64,000 bases of DNA. Origin: Acidobacteriota bacterium (GTDB lineage Bacteria; Acidobacteriota; Terriglobia; Terriglobales; Acidobacteriaceae). Positions 7,822-16,742 of this stretch are shown piece by piece (positions within the stretch are counted from its first letter, which is position 1; each line of letters begins with the position of its first letter). The notes beneath the pieces are model-generated. The model was not told the DNA's origin and did no database searches. It worked only from the letters and a program-made list of their open reading frames with translations. The stretch covers positions 26,997 to 90,996 of the forward strand of contig JAFDVW010000020.1 of assembly GCA_018268755.1 (NCBI GenBank), given 5' to 3'. The position numbers were made by a program, and so were the translations under genes.

Positions 7822-8874
7822 TTAGCCAAATCGCGCTGGCGAGAATGCCGTCAGATCGAACTCCGGCGGATTACCTGTAATCAGCTGCGCCATCACCTTG
7901 GCGGTGGCCGGAGTCAGCAGAATGCCATCCCGGAAGTGGCCGGTCGCCACAAAATATCCCTCGATGCGCGTCGCCCCCAGAATCGGCATATTGTCGGGCG
8001 TGCCGGGACGCAACCCCGCCCAGGCTTCCACCACCCGCGCCTGGGCCAGCGCCGGGACCATACGTACCGCGGCTTGATGCATGCGCTGAATGGTCGCTGC
8101 TTCGGTGCGCTTGTCGTATCCGGCTTCTTCCATGGTGGCGCCGATGACCAACCGTCCATCACTGCGCGGCACCAGATAACCATCTTTGGAACGCACCACG
8201 TGACGCAGCGTGCCCTTCGACATGCCCACCAGCGCCAGCATCTGTCCTTTTACCGGGCGCGTGGGAACCGGCAGCGGCGAAACTTCGCCCGCCCAGGCCC
8301 CGGCGCAATTGACCACCACGGGCGCGGCGTAGGCGCTGCGCTCGGTACGTACGCCGGTGACCTGTGCCCCGGATCGAACTATGTCGATCACCGCGCTGCC
8401 CGTGACCAGATCGACCTGGCGATGTTTGGCCGCCTTCAAGGCCGCCGCCACCAGCGCGCGCGGATCCACGCTGCGTTCTTTAAGGTAGTAAGCCGTACCC
8501 GGATACCCCGCCAGGGAAGCTTCTAGTTCGCTGAGCGGCGCGGGCAAGGGAAGGGCGCCCTCCCCAATGGCGTCATTCGGTTCGGGAAAGAAAATCGCGC
8601 CATCGTCGCGCAAATCAATGTGTATGCCCGATTCATCCTGCAGCTCATGCACAAACTCGGGATACATGCGGGCGCTGAGAGCGGCAAATTTCTGAAAAGG
8701 CTCCGGCATGGTGGGAGAGTAATCCTCCAGCATGCCCGCCGCAGCGGAGGACGCCTCGCGTCCCGGCTCACTCTTTTCCACAATGAGAACTTTCACGCCA
8801 CGCTTGTGCAGCGCGATTGCCAACGAGAGCCCGATGATGCCGCCACCAACTAGGATTACGTCCCAGGTCTTCAC
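7822..8874 (-). CDS. thiO: Glycine oxidase / FAD-dependent amine oxidase ThiO
   Basis: The protein has 350 residues. It opens with the FAD dinucleotide-binding motif VGGGIIGLSLAIAL and the second-strand block VLIVEKSEPGREASSAAAGML, typical of the DAO/ThiO family. It ends with AWAGLRPGTPDNMPILG and GHFRDGILLTPATAKVMA, the ThiO C-terminal FAD signature. ThiO oxidises glycine to dehydroglycine for the thiazole moiety of thiamine. No thiamine gene or obvious TPP riboswitch is adjacent. The start is GTG with a weak ribosome site. Inverted pairs of a long repeat flank the gene. Confidence 0.88.
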   Translation of the reverse strand: MKTWDVILVGGGIIGLSLAIALHKRGVKVLIVEKSEPGREASSAAAGMLEDYSPTMPEPFQKFAALSARMYPEFVHELQDESGIHIDLRDDGAIFFPEPNDAIGEGALPLPAPLSELEASLAGYPGTAYYLKERSVDPRALVAAALKAAKHRQVDLVTGSAVIDIVRSGAQVTGVRTERSAYAAPVVVNCAGAWAGEVSPLPVPTRPVKGQMLALVGMSKGTLRHVVRSKDGYLVPRSDGRLVIGATMEEAGYDKRTEAATIQRMHQAAVRMVPALAQARVVEAWAGLRPGTPDNMPILGATRIEGYFVATGHFRDGILLTPATAKVMAQLITGNPPEFDLTAFSPARFG

Positions 8875-8920
8875 TCAAACATTGTAAAAGAAAAGGTCTT
8901 CCAGCCTCGTATCACCGGAT

Positions 8921-9145
8921 TTAAATCGCAGAGCGCGCCGAGAAGAACGAGCACGCCGAGTAATCCATTTATTCTCTGTGGAACCCTGTGTCCTCTGTGG
9001 TGAAAGGTTTTGACTTTGTGCCGAGGTGGGGGGGGAATGACCACAGAGGGCGCGGATTTCGACAGAGGTTTTACAGGCAAGCTCCTCATATACCTCGGCG
9101 AGCTTTCTTGATCTCAGCGTACTCTGCGTTCTAAGGTTTTTGCCA
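8921..9145 (-). repeat. ~225-bp CACAGAGG repeat, copy C (inverted)
   Basis: This is the reverse-complement arrangement of copies A/B. It runs from TTAAATCGCAGAGCGCGCCG through ATTCTCTGTGGAACCCTGTG and TTTTGACTTTGTGCCG to AAGGTTTTTGCCA. A G-run (near 9030) and a deletion mark divergence in the middle. Confidence 0.8.
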
Positions 9146-9150
9146 AAATC

Positions 9151-9350
9151 TCAAATCGCAGAGCGCGCCGAGAAGAACGAGGACGCTGAGAAATCCAACT
9201 ATTCTCTGTGAAACTCTGTGTCCTCTGTGGTGAAGGGGTTTGATTGTACCCAGGCTGGGAAAATGACCCCAGAGGGCACGGAGTTCCATAGAGGTCTTAA
9301 GAAACGAGCTCTTGAATTCTCCGTGTCTCTGTGCCTCCGTGGTAGATCGT
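9151..9350 (-). repeat. CACAGAGG repeat, copy D (inverted, decayed end)
   Basis: This tandem inverted copy begins TCAAATCGCAGAGCGCGCCG and includes CAACTATTCTCTGTGAAACT. It degenerates after about 9310 into a short CTCCGTGTCTCTGTGCCTCC remnant. With copy C it fills the 490-bp gap right of thiO. Confidence 0.75.
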
Positions 9351-9367
9351 CCTCGGTAGATCGACCC

Positions 9368-9877
9368 TCAAACAAGCCCCTGCAATGCCTGCACCACGCA
9401 GATTTCCAGCTCCTGCTCGGTGTTGACCATGGTCTTGGGCAAAGTGATCTCCTCCCACGCCGCCCGGATGCGAAGATACAACGCAAAATCCCGGTCTCCC
9501 GCCGGGTGTTCTTCGCGCTGCGCTTCAATTCGCCGCCGCGCGGTTTCTTGCGAGCACACACACTCCAGAATCCGCCAGGGCTGCCCCAGCTTCTGCGCCG
9601 CCTGCAGCACGACATCAATCTGCGAGCGCCGGGAAAACGTGCGCCCATCGAGGAAGACCAGACGCTGCGGCTCTCGGCGCAAAATATAGCCTGCGGCGGC
9701 CAGCGCCACCTCTATGCAGAAGTCGTCCTGCTCACGGGAATATTCGATCGCGGAAGGAGGGAAGAGCGCGCTGCGGATTTCGTCCTTATTGAGCACGCGG
9801 CCGGAGGTGCGCGCCGCCAGCTCGCGGGACAGCGTGCTTTTGCCGCTGCCCGGGAGTCCGGCCATCAGAACGATCAT
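9368..9877 (-). CDS. P-loop kinase-like protein (AAA_33/zeta-toxin-like fold)
   Basis: The protein has 169 residues from the ATG at 9877, 8 nt after the stop of the preceding gene. The Walker A motif GLPGSGKSTLSREL is at residues 7-20. LNKDEIRSALF and LVFLDGRTFSRRSQ mark the P-loop phosphotransferase core, and the RRRIEAQREEH region looks like a lid. The family includes small-molecule and polynucleotide kinases. The substrate is unknown. The close spacing suggests co-transcription with the upstream DUF5715 gene. Confidence 0.7.
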   Translation of the reverse strand: MIVLMAGLPGSGKSTLSRELAARTSGRVLNKDEIRSALFPPSAIEYSREQDDFCIEVALAAAGYILRREPQRLVFLDGRTFSRRSQIDVVLQAAQKLGQPWRILECVCSQETARRRIEAQREEHPAGDRDFALYLRIRAAWEEITLPKTMVNTEQELEICVVQALQGLV

Positions 9878-9884
9878 GTAAGGA

Positions 9885-10649
9885 TTACTGCGCGGGAGCG
9901 AACGCGGCCTCAAGCAGATTGGGCGTCAACCCGTTCATGTCGTCTTCGCCGGAGAGCACACGCGATTCACGCCAGTCGCTGTAACGGTCGGAGACCATGA
10001 TGTGGAACACCCACTGCCGGCGCTCTTCTTCCGGTTCGACCAGCCCCATGGCCTTCAGCGGACGCAGGTAGTCCTGCACCCACTTGAGCTGTGCCTTGCT
10101 CAGGCCGCGGCGCTGAATGTCGACGGTGATGCCCGCCAAGTGCGATGACGCGATTTCGCCTTCCGCCGGGGCGGCATTGCGGTTGTGGCGCCGCAGTTTC
10201 TGCTGCACCTTCACGGTGCGTACCGCGGAGTTCACCTGGATCTGCGCCCCAAACTGTTCGTAGAAGTCCTGGCTCAGGTCGGTGAGAAAGTCGAGTGTCC
10301 AGGGACGGCAGTAGCGGCGGTTGGGATCGAGCCGCGGATCGATGCGCAGCGCCTGATTGGGCACAATCGCCACCAAGTCGCCGCTGGTCTTCAGCTCTTC
10401 CATCTCTGCGTCGTCCTGAATGCGCGGCAGGTCCAGGCGGTCAATCTCCGCATTTTGCAGGAGCAGCGATTCGCGCGAGGGCCGGAATACCGGGTTCCAG
10501 TGCATGCGGCGCACCCGGGCGCGCTTGCTCGCAGTCTTCTTGCGCGGCGCTTTGCCTACGTACTCATGCAACGCGAAAGCTGGACTGGCCACGGTAATGG
10601 CCAGCGCGAGTACCAAAATGAATCGGCCAGTAGTTCTCAGTCCTAGCAT
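9885..10649 (-). CDS. Exported DUF5715 / M15-like peptidase-fold protein
   Basis: The protein has 254 residues with a signal peptide (about 1-27) and a basic stretch after it (RKKTASKRARVRR). The C-terminal half shows the M15/VanY-type zinc pattern: VNSAVRT near 140, S-S-H-x-x-G-x-x-x-D (His170, Asp177) and WVFHIMV (His216). This suggests a periplasmic peptidoglycan D,D- or L,D-peptidase or a related binding protein. DUF5715 is my best family guess. The ATG at 10649 was preferred over an upstream TTG. Confidence 0.65.
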   Translation of the reverse strand: MLGLRTTGRFILVLALAITVASPAFALHEYVGKAPRKKTASKRARVRRMHWNPVFRPSRESLLLQNAEIDRLDLPRIQDDAEMEELKTSGDLVAIVPNQALRIDPRLDPNRRYCRPWTLDFLTDLSQDFYEQFGAQIQVNSAVRTVKVQQKLRRHNRNAAPAEGEIASSHLAGITVDIQRRGLSKAQLKWVQDYLRPLKAMGLVEPEEERRQWVFHIMVSDRYSDWRESRVLSGEDDMNGLTPNLLEAAFAPAQ

Positions 10650-10941
10650 TCTCAACGAAGTAGCCCCAAACCTCTGGATTTACAGGCAATTCGCAGGCGG
10701 CTATTGTACGACACCCACGCAAGTCCCAAAAAAGGAAACACCTCAGTAAGGTTACGGAAGAGTGGAAATCCCGCCATTACCCCCTGATTACTGTCCTTGC
10801 CTGAGCTTGCCTGCTGGGTAAAGGAACCGCACCTGGGATGCCGTTCCGGAGTCCTGGGAGAATGATTTATATCTTTCTAAATCAATAACTTAGTTTGCTG
10901 TGAGGCCGTCCGGATCACAGATGTGGCAAAAATCTGCAACC

Positions 10942-11691
10942 CTACTTACGGAAAAGGTCAGTGATGGCCTGTTTCATCACATCGCCGGCTACTTGCGAGA
11001 TGGATTGGGTCAGAGGAATGTCCTTGGGACAAATCTCCACGCAGTTCTGGGCATAGCCGCATTCCTGGATGCCGCCATCGCCCATCAGGGCCGCCAGCCG
11101 GTCCTGCTTGAGCGCCGCGCCCGTAGGATGGGCATTGAACAGCCGTACCTGGGAAATGGCCGCGGCCCCCACAAAGCCGGTGTCTTCATTGAACTGGGGG
11201 CAGACCTCCATGCAGCAGCAGCAGGAGATGCAGCGCGACAGCGGATAGGTCATCTCCTGGTTCTGCATGCTCTGGCGCGGGCCGGAGCCGAGATCGTAGG
11301 TGCCGTCGACCGGGACCCAGGCCTTTACCGCTTTCAGGTTCTCGAACAGGACGCTGCGGTCGACTGCCAGATCGCGCACCACGGGGAACTTGGAGAGCGG
11401 CTCGATGCGGATAGGCTGCTCCAGTTTGTCGATCAAAGCGGAACACGCCATGCGGGCGCGTCCATTGATCAGCATGGCGCAGGAGCCGCAGACCTCTTCC
11501 AGGCAATTGGAGTCGTAGGTGACCGGCGCCGTGGTCTTGCCGTCCTTGGTCTGCGGGTTGGCGGCGATCTCCATCAGCGAGGAGATCACGTTCATGCCCG
11601 GGTGCCAGTTGAGTTCAAACTCTTCCCAGACCGGTTCGGCGCTGGGGCTTGCCTGACGCTTGATTTTGAAGAGAACTTTTTTGTCAGCCAT
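10942..11691 (-). CDS. sdhB: Succinate dehydrogenase / fumarate reductase iron-sulfur subunit
   Basis: The protein has 249 residues. The N-terminal ferredoxin domain holds the 2Fe-2S ligands in CLEEVCGSCAMLINGRARMAC. The C-terminal domain carries CISCCCCMEVCPQ and CGYAQNCVEICPKDIP for the 4Fe-4S and 3Fe-4S clusters. It transfers electrons from the flavoprotein to the membrane quinone site. It is last in the sdhC-sdhA-sdhB order, typical of the b558-type complex of Bacillus and acidobacteria. The ATG at 11691 fits the family N-terminus. Confidence 0.96.
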   Translation of the reverse strand: MADKKVLFKIKRQASPSAEPVWEEFELNWHPGMNVISSLMEIAANPQTKDGKTTAPVTYDSNCLEEVCGSCAMLINGRARMACSALIDKLEQPIRIEPLSKFPVVRDLAVDRSVLFENLKAVKAWVPVDGTYDLGSGPRQSMQNQEMTYPLSRCISCCCCMEVCPQFNEDTGFVGAAAISQVRLFNAHPTGAALKQDRLAALMGDGGIQECGYAQNCVEICPKDIPLTQSISQVAGDVMKQAITDLFRK

Positions 11692-11755
11692 GGATCTCAG
11701 TAGAACCCTTATGTTCAAACTTTAATTCAGCAAACTCTCGAAACCGGTTCCCCTA

Positions 11756-13537
11756 TTACTTCGCCGCGTCGTACTTCCTGGGCCGCGGCGGAATCAGCGA
11801 CACATCCACCGGCTCAAACTCAAAGCGCGGTTCGTCCGCGTCCGGGGCAAAGGTCGCCTTGGTGGTCTTGAGCCAGTTCTTGTCATCGCGGTCGGGGAAG
11901 TCCGGCTTGTAGTGCGCGCCGCGCGACTCATCGCGCATGCCCGCGCCCTGTGCGATCACGCGCGAGAGCTGCAGCATGTTGTACAGCTGCCGCGCAAACA
12001 CCACCGAAGTATTGGCCCACTGCGTCCGGTCGCTCAGGTTGACCTTGCGGAAGCGTTCCAGCAGCTTCACCAGTTCCGCATCGGTTTCCTTCAGGTTCTT
12101 GTTGTAGCGGATGACGGTGCAGTTCTTGGTCATCAGCTCGCCCAGTTCGCGCCACAGCCTGAAGGGATTCTCATCTCCCTGGTTGCTGACCAGCAGGGCA
12201 TTGTTCTCTTCCTGACGCTTCTTCTCCGCTTCAAAGTGCCCGTTGCTGGGCGCAGCCTGCAGATTTTTGGCGTAGCGCACCGCGTTGGGCCCGGCGGTAA
12301 ACCCGCCGTAAATGCAGGAGACCAGCGAATTCGCCCCCAGGCGGTTGGCGCCGTGGTATTGATATTCGCACTCGCCCGCCGCGTAGATGCCGGGAATGTT
12401 GGTCTGCTGGTTGTAATCCACCCAGAGGCCGCCCATGGTGTAGTGCATCCCGGGGAAAATCTTCATGGGTGTGTCGCGCGGGTCATCGCCGACAAACTTT
12501 TCGTAGATTTCCAGGATGCCTTCCAGCTTGCGGTCGAGCGTCTTGCGGTCAATGTGGGTCAGGTCGAGGTAGACCATGGGCTTGCCGTCAATGCCCAGGT
12601 TGTGCTCGAAGACCACCTTGAAGATGGCGCGGGTGGCCACATCGCGGGGCACCAGGTTGCCATATTTGGGATACCACTCTTCCAGGAAGTACCAGCGCTC
12701 GTTCTGCGGAATCGATTTTGGATCGCGCTTGTCGCCCGGAGTTTTGGGCACCCACACCCGGCCGCCTTCGCCGCGGGCCGATTCCGACATCAGGCGCAGC
12801 TTGTCTTCCCCGGGAATACAGGTCGGGTGTACCTGGATGAACTCGCCGTTGGCGTAATACGCGCCCTGTTGATAAAGCGCCGACTGCGCCGAGCCGGTGC
12901 ACACCACCGAGTTGGTGGACTTGCCGAAGATGGCGCCGTTTCCGCCGGTGGCCATGATGATGGCGTCGGCCGGGAAGGTGCGCACTTCCATGGAACGCAG
13001 GTCCATGGCGCAGATGCCGCGGCACACATGCTGGGAATCGAGCACGGCGGAGAGAAACTCCCAGTGCTCATATTTCTTAACTTTGCCCTCTGCCTCGTAG
13101 CGGCGCACCTGCTCATCGAGCGCGTAGAGCAGCTGTTGTCCGGTAGTGGCGCCGGCAAACGCTGTGCGGTGGTGCAGAGTGCCGCCGAAGCGGCGGAAAT
13201 CAAGCAGGCCCTCCGGCGTGCGATTGAAGGGAACGCCCATGCGGTCGAGCAGGTCAATGATGCCCGGGGCGGCGTCGCACATGCCCTTTACCGGGGGCTG
13301 GTTGGCCAGGAAGTCGCCGCCGTAGATGGTGTCATCGAGGTGCTGCGCAGTGGAGTCGCCTTCACCCTTCAGGTTCTTGGCCGCGTTGATACCGCCCTGC
13401 GCGCACACCGAGTGCGAACGCTTCACCGGCACGATGGAGAACAGGTCTACGTTGCCGCCCATTTCGGCGATCTTGATGACGGCGGCCAATCCCGCCAGCC
13501 CGCCGCCCACAACAATGATTTTCGGAGTATTTGCCAT
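11756..13537 (-). CDS. sdhA: Succinate dehydrogenase / fumarate reductase flavoprotein subunit
   Basis: The protein has 593 residues. The FAD motif VVGGGLAGLAAVIKIAEMG is at the N-terminus and the covalent-flavin region is SHSVCAQGGINAA. The active-site blocks HPTCIPGEDKLRLMSESARGEGG and MHYTMGGLWVDYNQQTNIPGIYAAGE follow, then GANRLGANSLVSCIYGG. It oxidises succinate to fumarate in the TCA cycle on the inner face of the membrane. It lies between sdhC and sdhB with short gaps, consistent with one operon. Confidence 0.97.
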   Translation of the reverse strand: MANTPKIIVVGGGLAGLAAVIKIAEMGGNVDLFSIVPVKRSHSVCAQGGINAAKNLKGEGDSTAQHLDDTIYGGDFLANQPPVKGMCDAAPGIIDLLDRMGVPFNRTPEGLLDFRRFGGTLHHRTAFAGATTGQQLLYALDEQVRRYEAEGKVKKYEHWEFLSAVLDSQHVCRGICAMDLRSMEVRTFPADAIIMATGGNGAIFGKSTNSVVCTGSAQSALYQQGAYYANGEFIQVHPTCIPGEDKLRLMSESARGEGGRVWVPKTPGDKRDPKSIPQNERWYFLEEWYPKYGNLVPRDVATRAIFKVVFEHNLGIDGKPMVYLDLTHIDRKTLDRKLEGILEIYEKFVGDDPRDTPMKIFPGMHYTMGGLWVDYNQQTNIPGIYAAGECEYQYHGANRLGANSLVSCIYGGFTAGPNAVRYAKNLQAAPSNGHFEAEKKRQEENNALLVSNQGDENPFRLWRELGELMTKNCTVIRYNKNLKETDAELVKLLERFRKVNLSDRTQWANTSVVFARQLYNMLQLSRVIAQGAGMRDESRGAHYKPDFPDRDDKNWLKTTKATFAPDADEPRFEFEPVDVSLIPPRPRKYDAAK

Positions 13538-13591
13538 TGTTCTTTCGAATCTGATTCTGCTGAATCTCGTCCTGCAAGTGTCTGCGAACTC

Positions 13592-14344
13592 TTACTCAGT
13601 GGCCCCCGGGCCCATTTCCACGATGCGCGCTCCCGCCGGGTCCGTCGGTTGCTGGGGATGCGAGCGGAACGAAGTCAAACTGGCCAGGCCCACGCCGCTC
13701 AGTACCAAAAAGAATCCCAGGCAGGCCACCAGCAAGCGTTTCTGGGCTTTTTCTCCGGGGGTGATGCCCCACTTGGCGCAGAACAGCCAGATGCCGTAAG
13801 CGAAGTGCCAGGAGGCCGCAATCAGTCCCACCGCGTAGAACGCCAGCAATAGCGGGGCCACCACTTCATTCTGCACCTTGCCGAAGGAGGCGCCGGGATG
13901 CTCGTGCAGATCAATCCCGGTAAAACGCATGGTGTAGGTGTGCCACAGGATGTAGACGAAGGCGATGCCGCCCGTCCAGCGCTGCAAGGTGTACATCCAG
14001 TTGCCGGCCCAGGGATAGGCCACCAGGTTGGCGTCGCCGCGATACCAGATGTAAAACCCTACGATGGCATGAAACAGGATGGGCAACCACACCCCGAACA
14101 GTTCCAGCACCGGCACCAGCGGAAGGCTGGCCAGAAAACGCACCTGGTGCGCATAGGCGGCGGGCCCGCTGATGGCGGTCGCGTTCGATACCAGAATGTG
14201 CTCGAACAGAAATGCCCCGACGGGAATGATGCCGGTCAAAGAGTGCAACCGGCGCAGCAGGAAGGAATGTCCCTGGCCCGCACGCAGCGGGGCGACTCCG
14301 GCCTTTGCCTGCGGAACTGCTGGAGAACTAGCCGTAGCTGCCAA
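13592..14344 (-). CDS. sdhC: Succinate dehydrogenase cytochrome b558 subunit
   Basis: This 250-residue membrane protein has about five transmembrane segments (starting TGIIPVGAFLFEHILVSNA) and histidines suited to two b hemes: HSLTG, FEHIL, LFHAIVGFY, WHTYTMR and WHFAYG. It matches the single-anchor b558 type of succinate:menaquinone oxidoreductases. The start is a TTG with AGGAG 8 nt upstream; no in-frame ATG fits. It is the first gene of sdhCAB. Confidence 0.93.
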   Translation of the reverse strand: MAATASSPAVPQAKAGVAPLRAGQGHSFLLRRLHSLTGIIPVGAFLFEHILVSNATAISGPAAYAHQVRFLASLPLVPVLELFGVWLPILFHAIVGFYIWYRGDANLVAYPWAGNWMYTLQRWTGGIAFVYILWHTYTMRFTGIDLHEHPGASFGKVQNEVVAPLLLAFYAVGLIAASWHFAYGIWLFCAKWGITPGEKAQKRLLVACLGFFLVLSGVGLASLTSFRSHPQQPTDPAGARIVEMGPGATE

Positions 14345-14565
14345 AGAGTGCTCCTTGCGACTCTAATTTTGAGTTGAGAACCTTCTATTATCTTGTTGAA
14401 AGAGAAGCGAGTCAAGGATGTACGTACAGCGGGGAAGGTCATTTTCAAAATAGCCCGGAATGGTCCCGGCCAGCGCCCCACTCGCAGGGGGCGGACCCCG
14501 GGCAGCAGAAAGGCCGGGTATACTCTCAGCGCGAGAGATCGCGGCCAGAGCCGAGGAGGGCGTGC

Positions 14566-15246
14566 ATGAAAGCTTTCGTACTGTTGTGGATGGCAGTTTG
14601 GGTGATCAGTGCCGGCCAGGTGCAGGCCCAGAACGCGCCCTACGATCCCGCGGAATATACCATGACACCCGAGGCCGAGATCGCCTTAGCCAGGAGTGCG
14701 GCTCCCGACAACATTTCCGGGCATGCCACCATTAAAATCCTTGCCGCCGCGGGCTATCGCGAAGCGGTCGCGGGGGACAATGGCTTCACCTGCATTGTGA
14801 TGCGAGGGTGGTCCGTTCCTTTTGTGCGTAAGCCGGAGTATTACGGCAAGCGCCGCGCCCCCATCTGCTATGACCCGGTGGCTACCCGCACCGTGCTGCC
14901 TTACCAGGAACTCTGCGCCAAGCTCGGCCTGCAAGGCAAGGATGTCGAATCCATCAATCGGGAAGTCGCCCTCGCGTATGCGCTGGGCGAGTTGCCGAAA
15001 ATTGACACCACCGCTTTCGCCTATATGTGGTCTGCCGATCAACTGGTGGGCGCCAAAGCCGGACACTGGCATCCTCACATGATGGTGTATGCGCCCTACT
15101 ACACCAACGCCATGCTGGGCGGGAATACGCCGGGCGGATTGCTGCCTTACGTTACGGCCGATGAAGGCACGCCCTTCGCGGTCGTGGTCATCGCCGTTTC
15201 CGACGCGCAGGCCATCAAGGCAAAGCTGCCGGCCGGCGCGAACTAA
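14566..15246 (+). CDS. Conserved exported protein of unknown function
   Basis: The protein has 226 residues. The start at 14566 has GAGGAGGG just upstream and gives a signal peptide ending QVQAQ. Recognisable blocks are the helical TPEAEIALARSAAPDNISGHA, the TCIVMRGWSVPF strand, RAPICYDP, and the histidine-rich GHWHPHMMVYAPYYTNAMLGG. Three cysteines suggest possible disulfides. I know no functional assignment. It is divergent from sdhC, with a 220-bp gap that must hold both promoters. Confidence 0.6.
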   Translation: MKAFVLLWMAVWVISAGQVQAQNAPYDPAEYTMTPEAEIALARSAAPDNISGHATIKILAAAGYREAVAGDNGFTCIVMRGWSVPFVRKPEYYGKRRAPICYDPVATRTVLPYQELCAKLGLQGKDVESINREVALAYALGELPKIDTTAFAYMWSADQLVGAKAGHWHPHMMVYAPYYTNAMLGGNTPGGLLPYVTADEGTPFAVVVIAVSDAQAIKAKLPAGAN

Positions 15247-15296
15247 AACTTACCGCTTCGCGGCCGGCGAACCTCGCCCTTGATGCGGCCTTTCTG

Positions 15297-15989
15297 CTAG
15301 AACAACACACCTTGCGCGACAGGGGGAAGTTCGATCCTTTGCGCGCTCTGCGGGGAGTCGTTGGCAGGATTGTTCAGGGCGGGGTTGACCGGATAGAAGT
15401 TCATGCTCGCCGCGTCGAAAGGCCGCAAGAGTTGGGAGGCTTCCTTCCAATCGGGAGATTGCAGCCAGGTTTCATACTCATGCGCAGCCAGGATGACGGG
15501 CATTCGGTCGTGTATGGGCGCGATCAGTGGGTTGGCCGAGGTGGTGAGAATGGTGCAGCTCCGGATGGCTTGCCCACCGGGAGATTTCCAGGTGTCCCAT
15601 AGTCCTGCAAAAGCGAACAGGGAGCCTCCGTTTACCTCGAAGCAATAGGGCTGTTTTACGCACTGCAGGGTGCGCCATTCATAAAATCCGTCGGCCGGAA
15701 TCAGGCAGCGCCGGGAGTCGATGGCGTCGCGGAATGCAGGAAGCCGGCTGACGGTTTCCGAGCGGGCATTGAGGGTTTTGTTGCCGAATCCAATGTCGGA
15801 AGCCCAGGCCGGAATCAGCCCCCAGCGCATCATGCCCAGCCGGTGCACCCCGCTTTCCTGGCGAACCGTCAGCACCGGCTGTGTAGGAGCGATATTGTAG
15901 CGGGGCAGCGCCTCAATTTCTTCTTCCGCTTTGGCCTGGAAATGCTCCGCGACCTTTTCCTTCTGGGTGAGGCGGTAGCGATTGCACAT
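15297..15989 (-). CDS. SRAP / HMCES-YedK family abasic-site protein
   Basis: The 230-residue SRAP protein begins MCNRYRLT, exposing the catalytic Cys2 after Met removal. Family blocks seen are RYNIAPTQPV, RWGLIPAWASD, NARSETV, RCLIPADGFYEW, FAFAGLWD, TSANPLIAPIHDRMPVIL and WLQSPDW. These proteins form thiazolidine crosslinks with abasic sites in single-stranded DNA to shield them. The gene lies 39 nt downstream of rdgB in the same direction, a plausible DNA/nucleotide maintenance pair. Confidence 0.92.
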   Translation of the reverse strand: MCNRYRLTQKEKVAEHFQAKAEEEIEALPRYNIAPTQPVLTVRQESGVHRLGMMRWGLIPAWASDIGFGNKTLNARSETVSRLPAFRDAIDSRRCLIPADGFYEWRTLQCVKQPYCFEVNGGSLFAFAGLWDTWKSPGGQAIRSCTILTTSANPLIAPIHDRMPVILAAHEYETWLQSPDWKEASQLLRPFDAASMNFYPVNPALNNPANDSPQSAQRIELPPVAQGVLF

Positions 15990-16028
15990 GCGGGTGCCTT
16001 TCTGGGAAAGCCAAACGCAATTTCGAAC

Positions 16029-16646
16029 TCAAAGACCCTGCCGCGCCCACTCCAGGAACTTGCGGAACGCCGCCCCACGATGGCTGTATTGTGCCTTCTC
16101 TTCCGCCGTCAATTCCGCGAAGGTCTTGTGGATGGCGGGAAAATAAAACAGCGGATCATAGCCAAAGCCATGGCTGCCGCGTGCAGCGTCGAGAATTACG
16201 CCTTCTGCTTTGCCATGGAACGCTCCCAGTGCCTGCCCATCCCGCGCCGCCACGATCACGCACACAAATCGCCCCGTCCGCTTTTCCAGTGGGACATCTT
16301 GCAGCTCGCGCAGGACCCGGGCGTTGTTATCGTCATCGTCGGTATTGGCTTCGGCCAGGTGCGGGGCCTCGGCGGCATAACGCGCGGAATGCACGCCCGG
16401 CGCGCCATTCAGAGCATCGATCTCCAGCCCGGAATCGTCCGCCAGCACCACCTCGCCGGGCGCGGCCAGGCTGTATTCTTCCGCTTTCTTACGGGCGTTT
16501 TCCTCGAATGTCGTGCCGTCTTCGACCACGGTAGGCAGGGTGGAAAAATTCGGGATACAGGCCACGGCAATTCCGTAAGCGGCGGCGGCCCCGGCAAAGT
16601 CGCGTAGTTTACCGGCATTGGAGGTGGCGATCAGGACGTGCTTCAT
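16029..16646 (-). CDS. rdgB: XTP/dITP diphosphatase (RdgB/HAM1)
   Basis: The protein has 205 residues. The HAM1 signature SNAGKLRDF is at the N-terminus, followed by VEDGTTFEENARKKAEEYS, VLADDSGLEIDALNGAPGVHSARYA and SHGFGYDPLFYFPAIHKTFAELTAEEKAQYSHRGAAF in pieces along the chain. It hydrolyses deaminated purine nucleoside triphosphates such as dITP and XTP to monophosphates, keeping them out of DNA. Confidence 0.95.
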   Translation of the reverse strand: MKHVLIATSNAGKLRDFAGAAAAYGIAVACIPNFSTLPTVVEDGTTFEENARKKAEEYSLAAPGEVVLADDSGLEIDALNGAPGVHSARYAAEAPHLAEANTDDDDNNARVLRELQDVPLEKRTGRFVCVIVAARDGQALGAFHGKAEGVILDAARGSHGFGYDPLFYFPAIHKTFAELTAEEKAQYSHRGAAFRKFLEWARQGL

Positions 16647-16742
16647 TCATTTGCGATTTTAAACGACGCTTAAAAGTCGCGCTCGAGGGAGCCATCTTGT
16701 TGCCGGAAAATATGCATCTGCCGAAGAAATGGAGCGGGGGCC

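Noticed and set aside
8875..8920. TPP riboswitch before thiO
   Set aside because: The leader lacks the CTGAGA and ACCTGA core motifs and is too short before the repeat begins.
11912..13852. 646-residue + strand frame opposite sdhA
   Set aside because: It is antisense to sdhA; composition is dominated by His, Arg, Gly and Val, typical of antisense frames.
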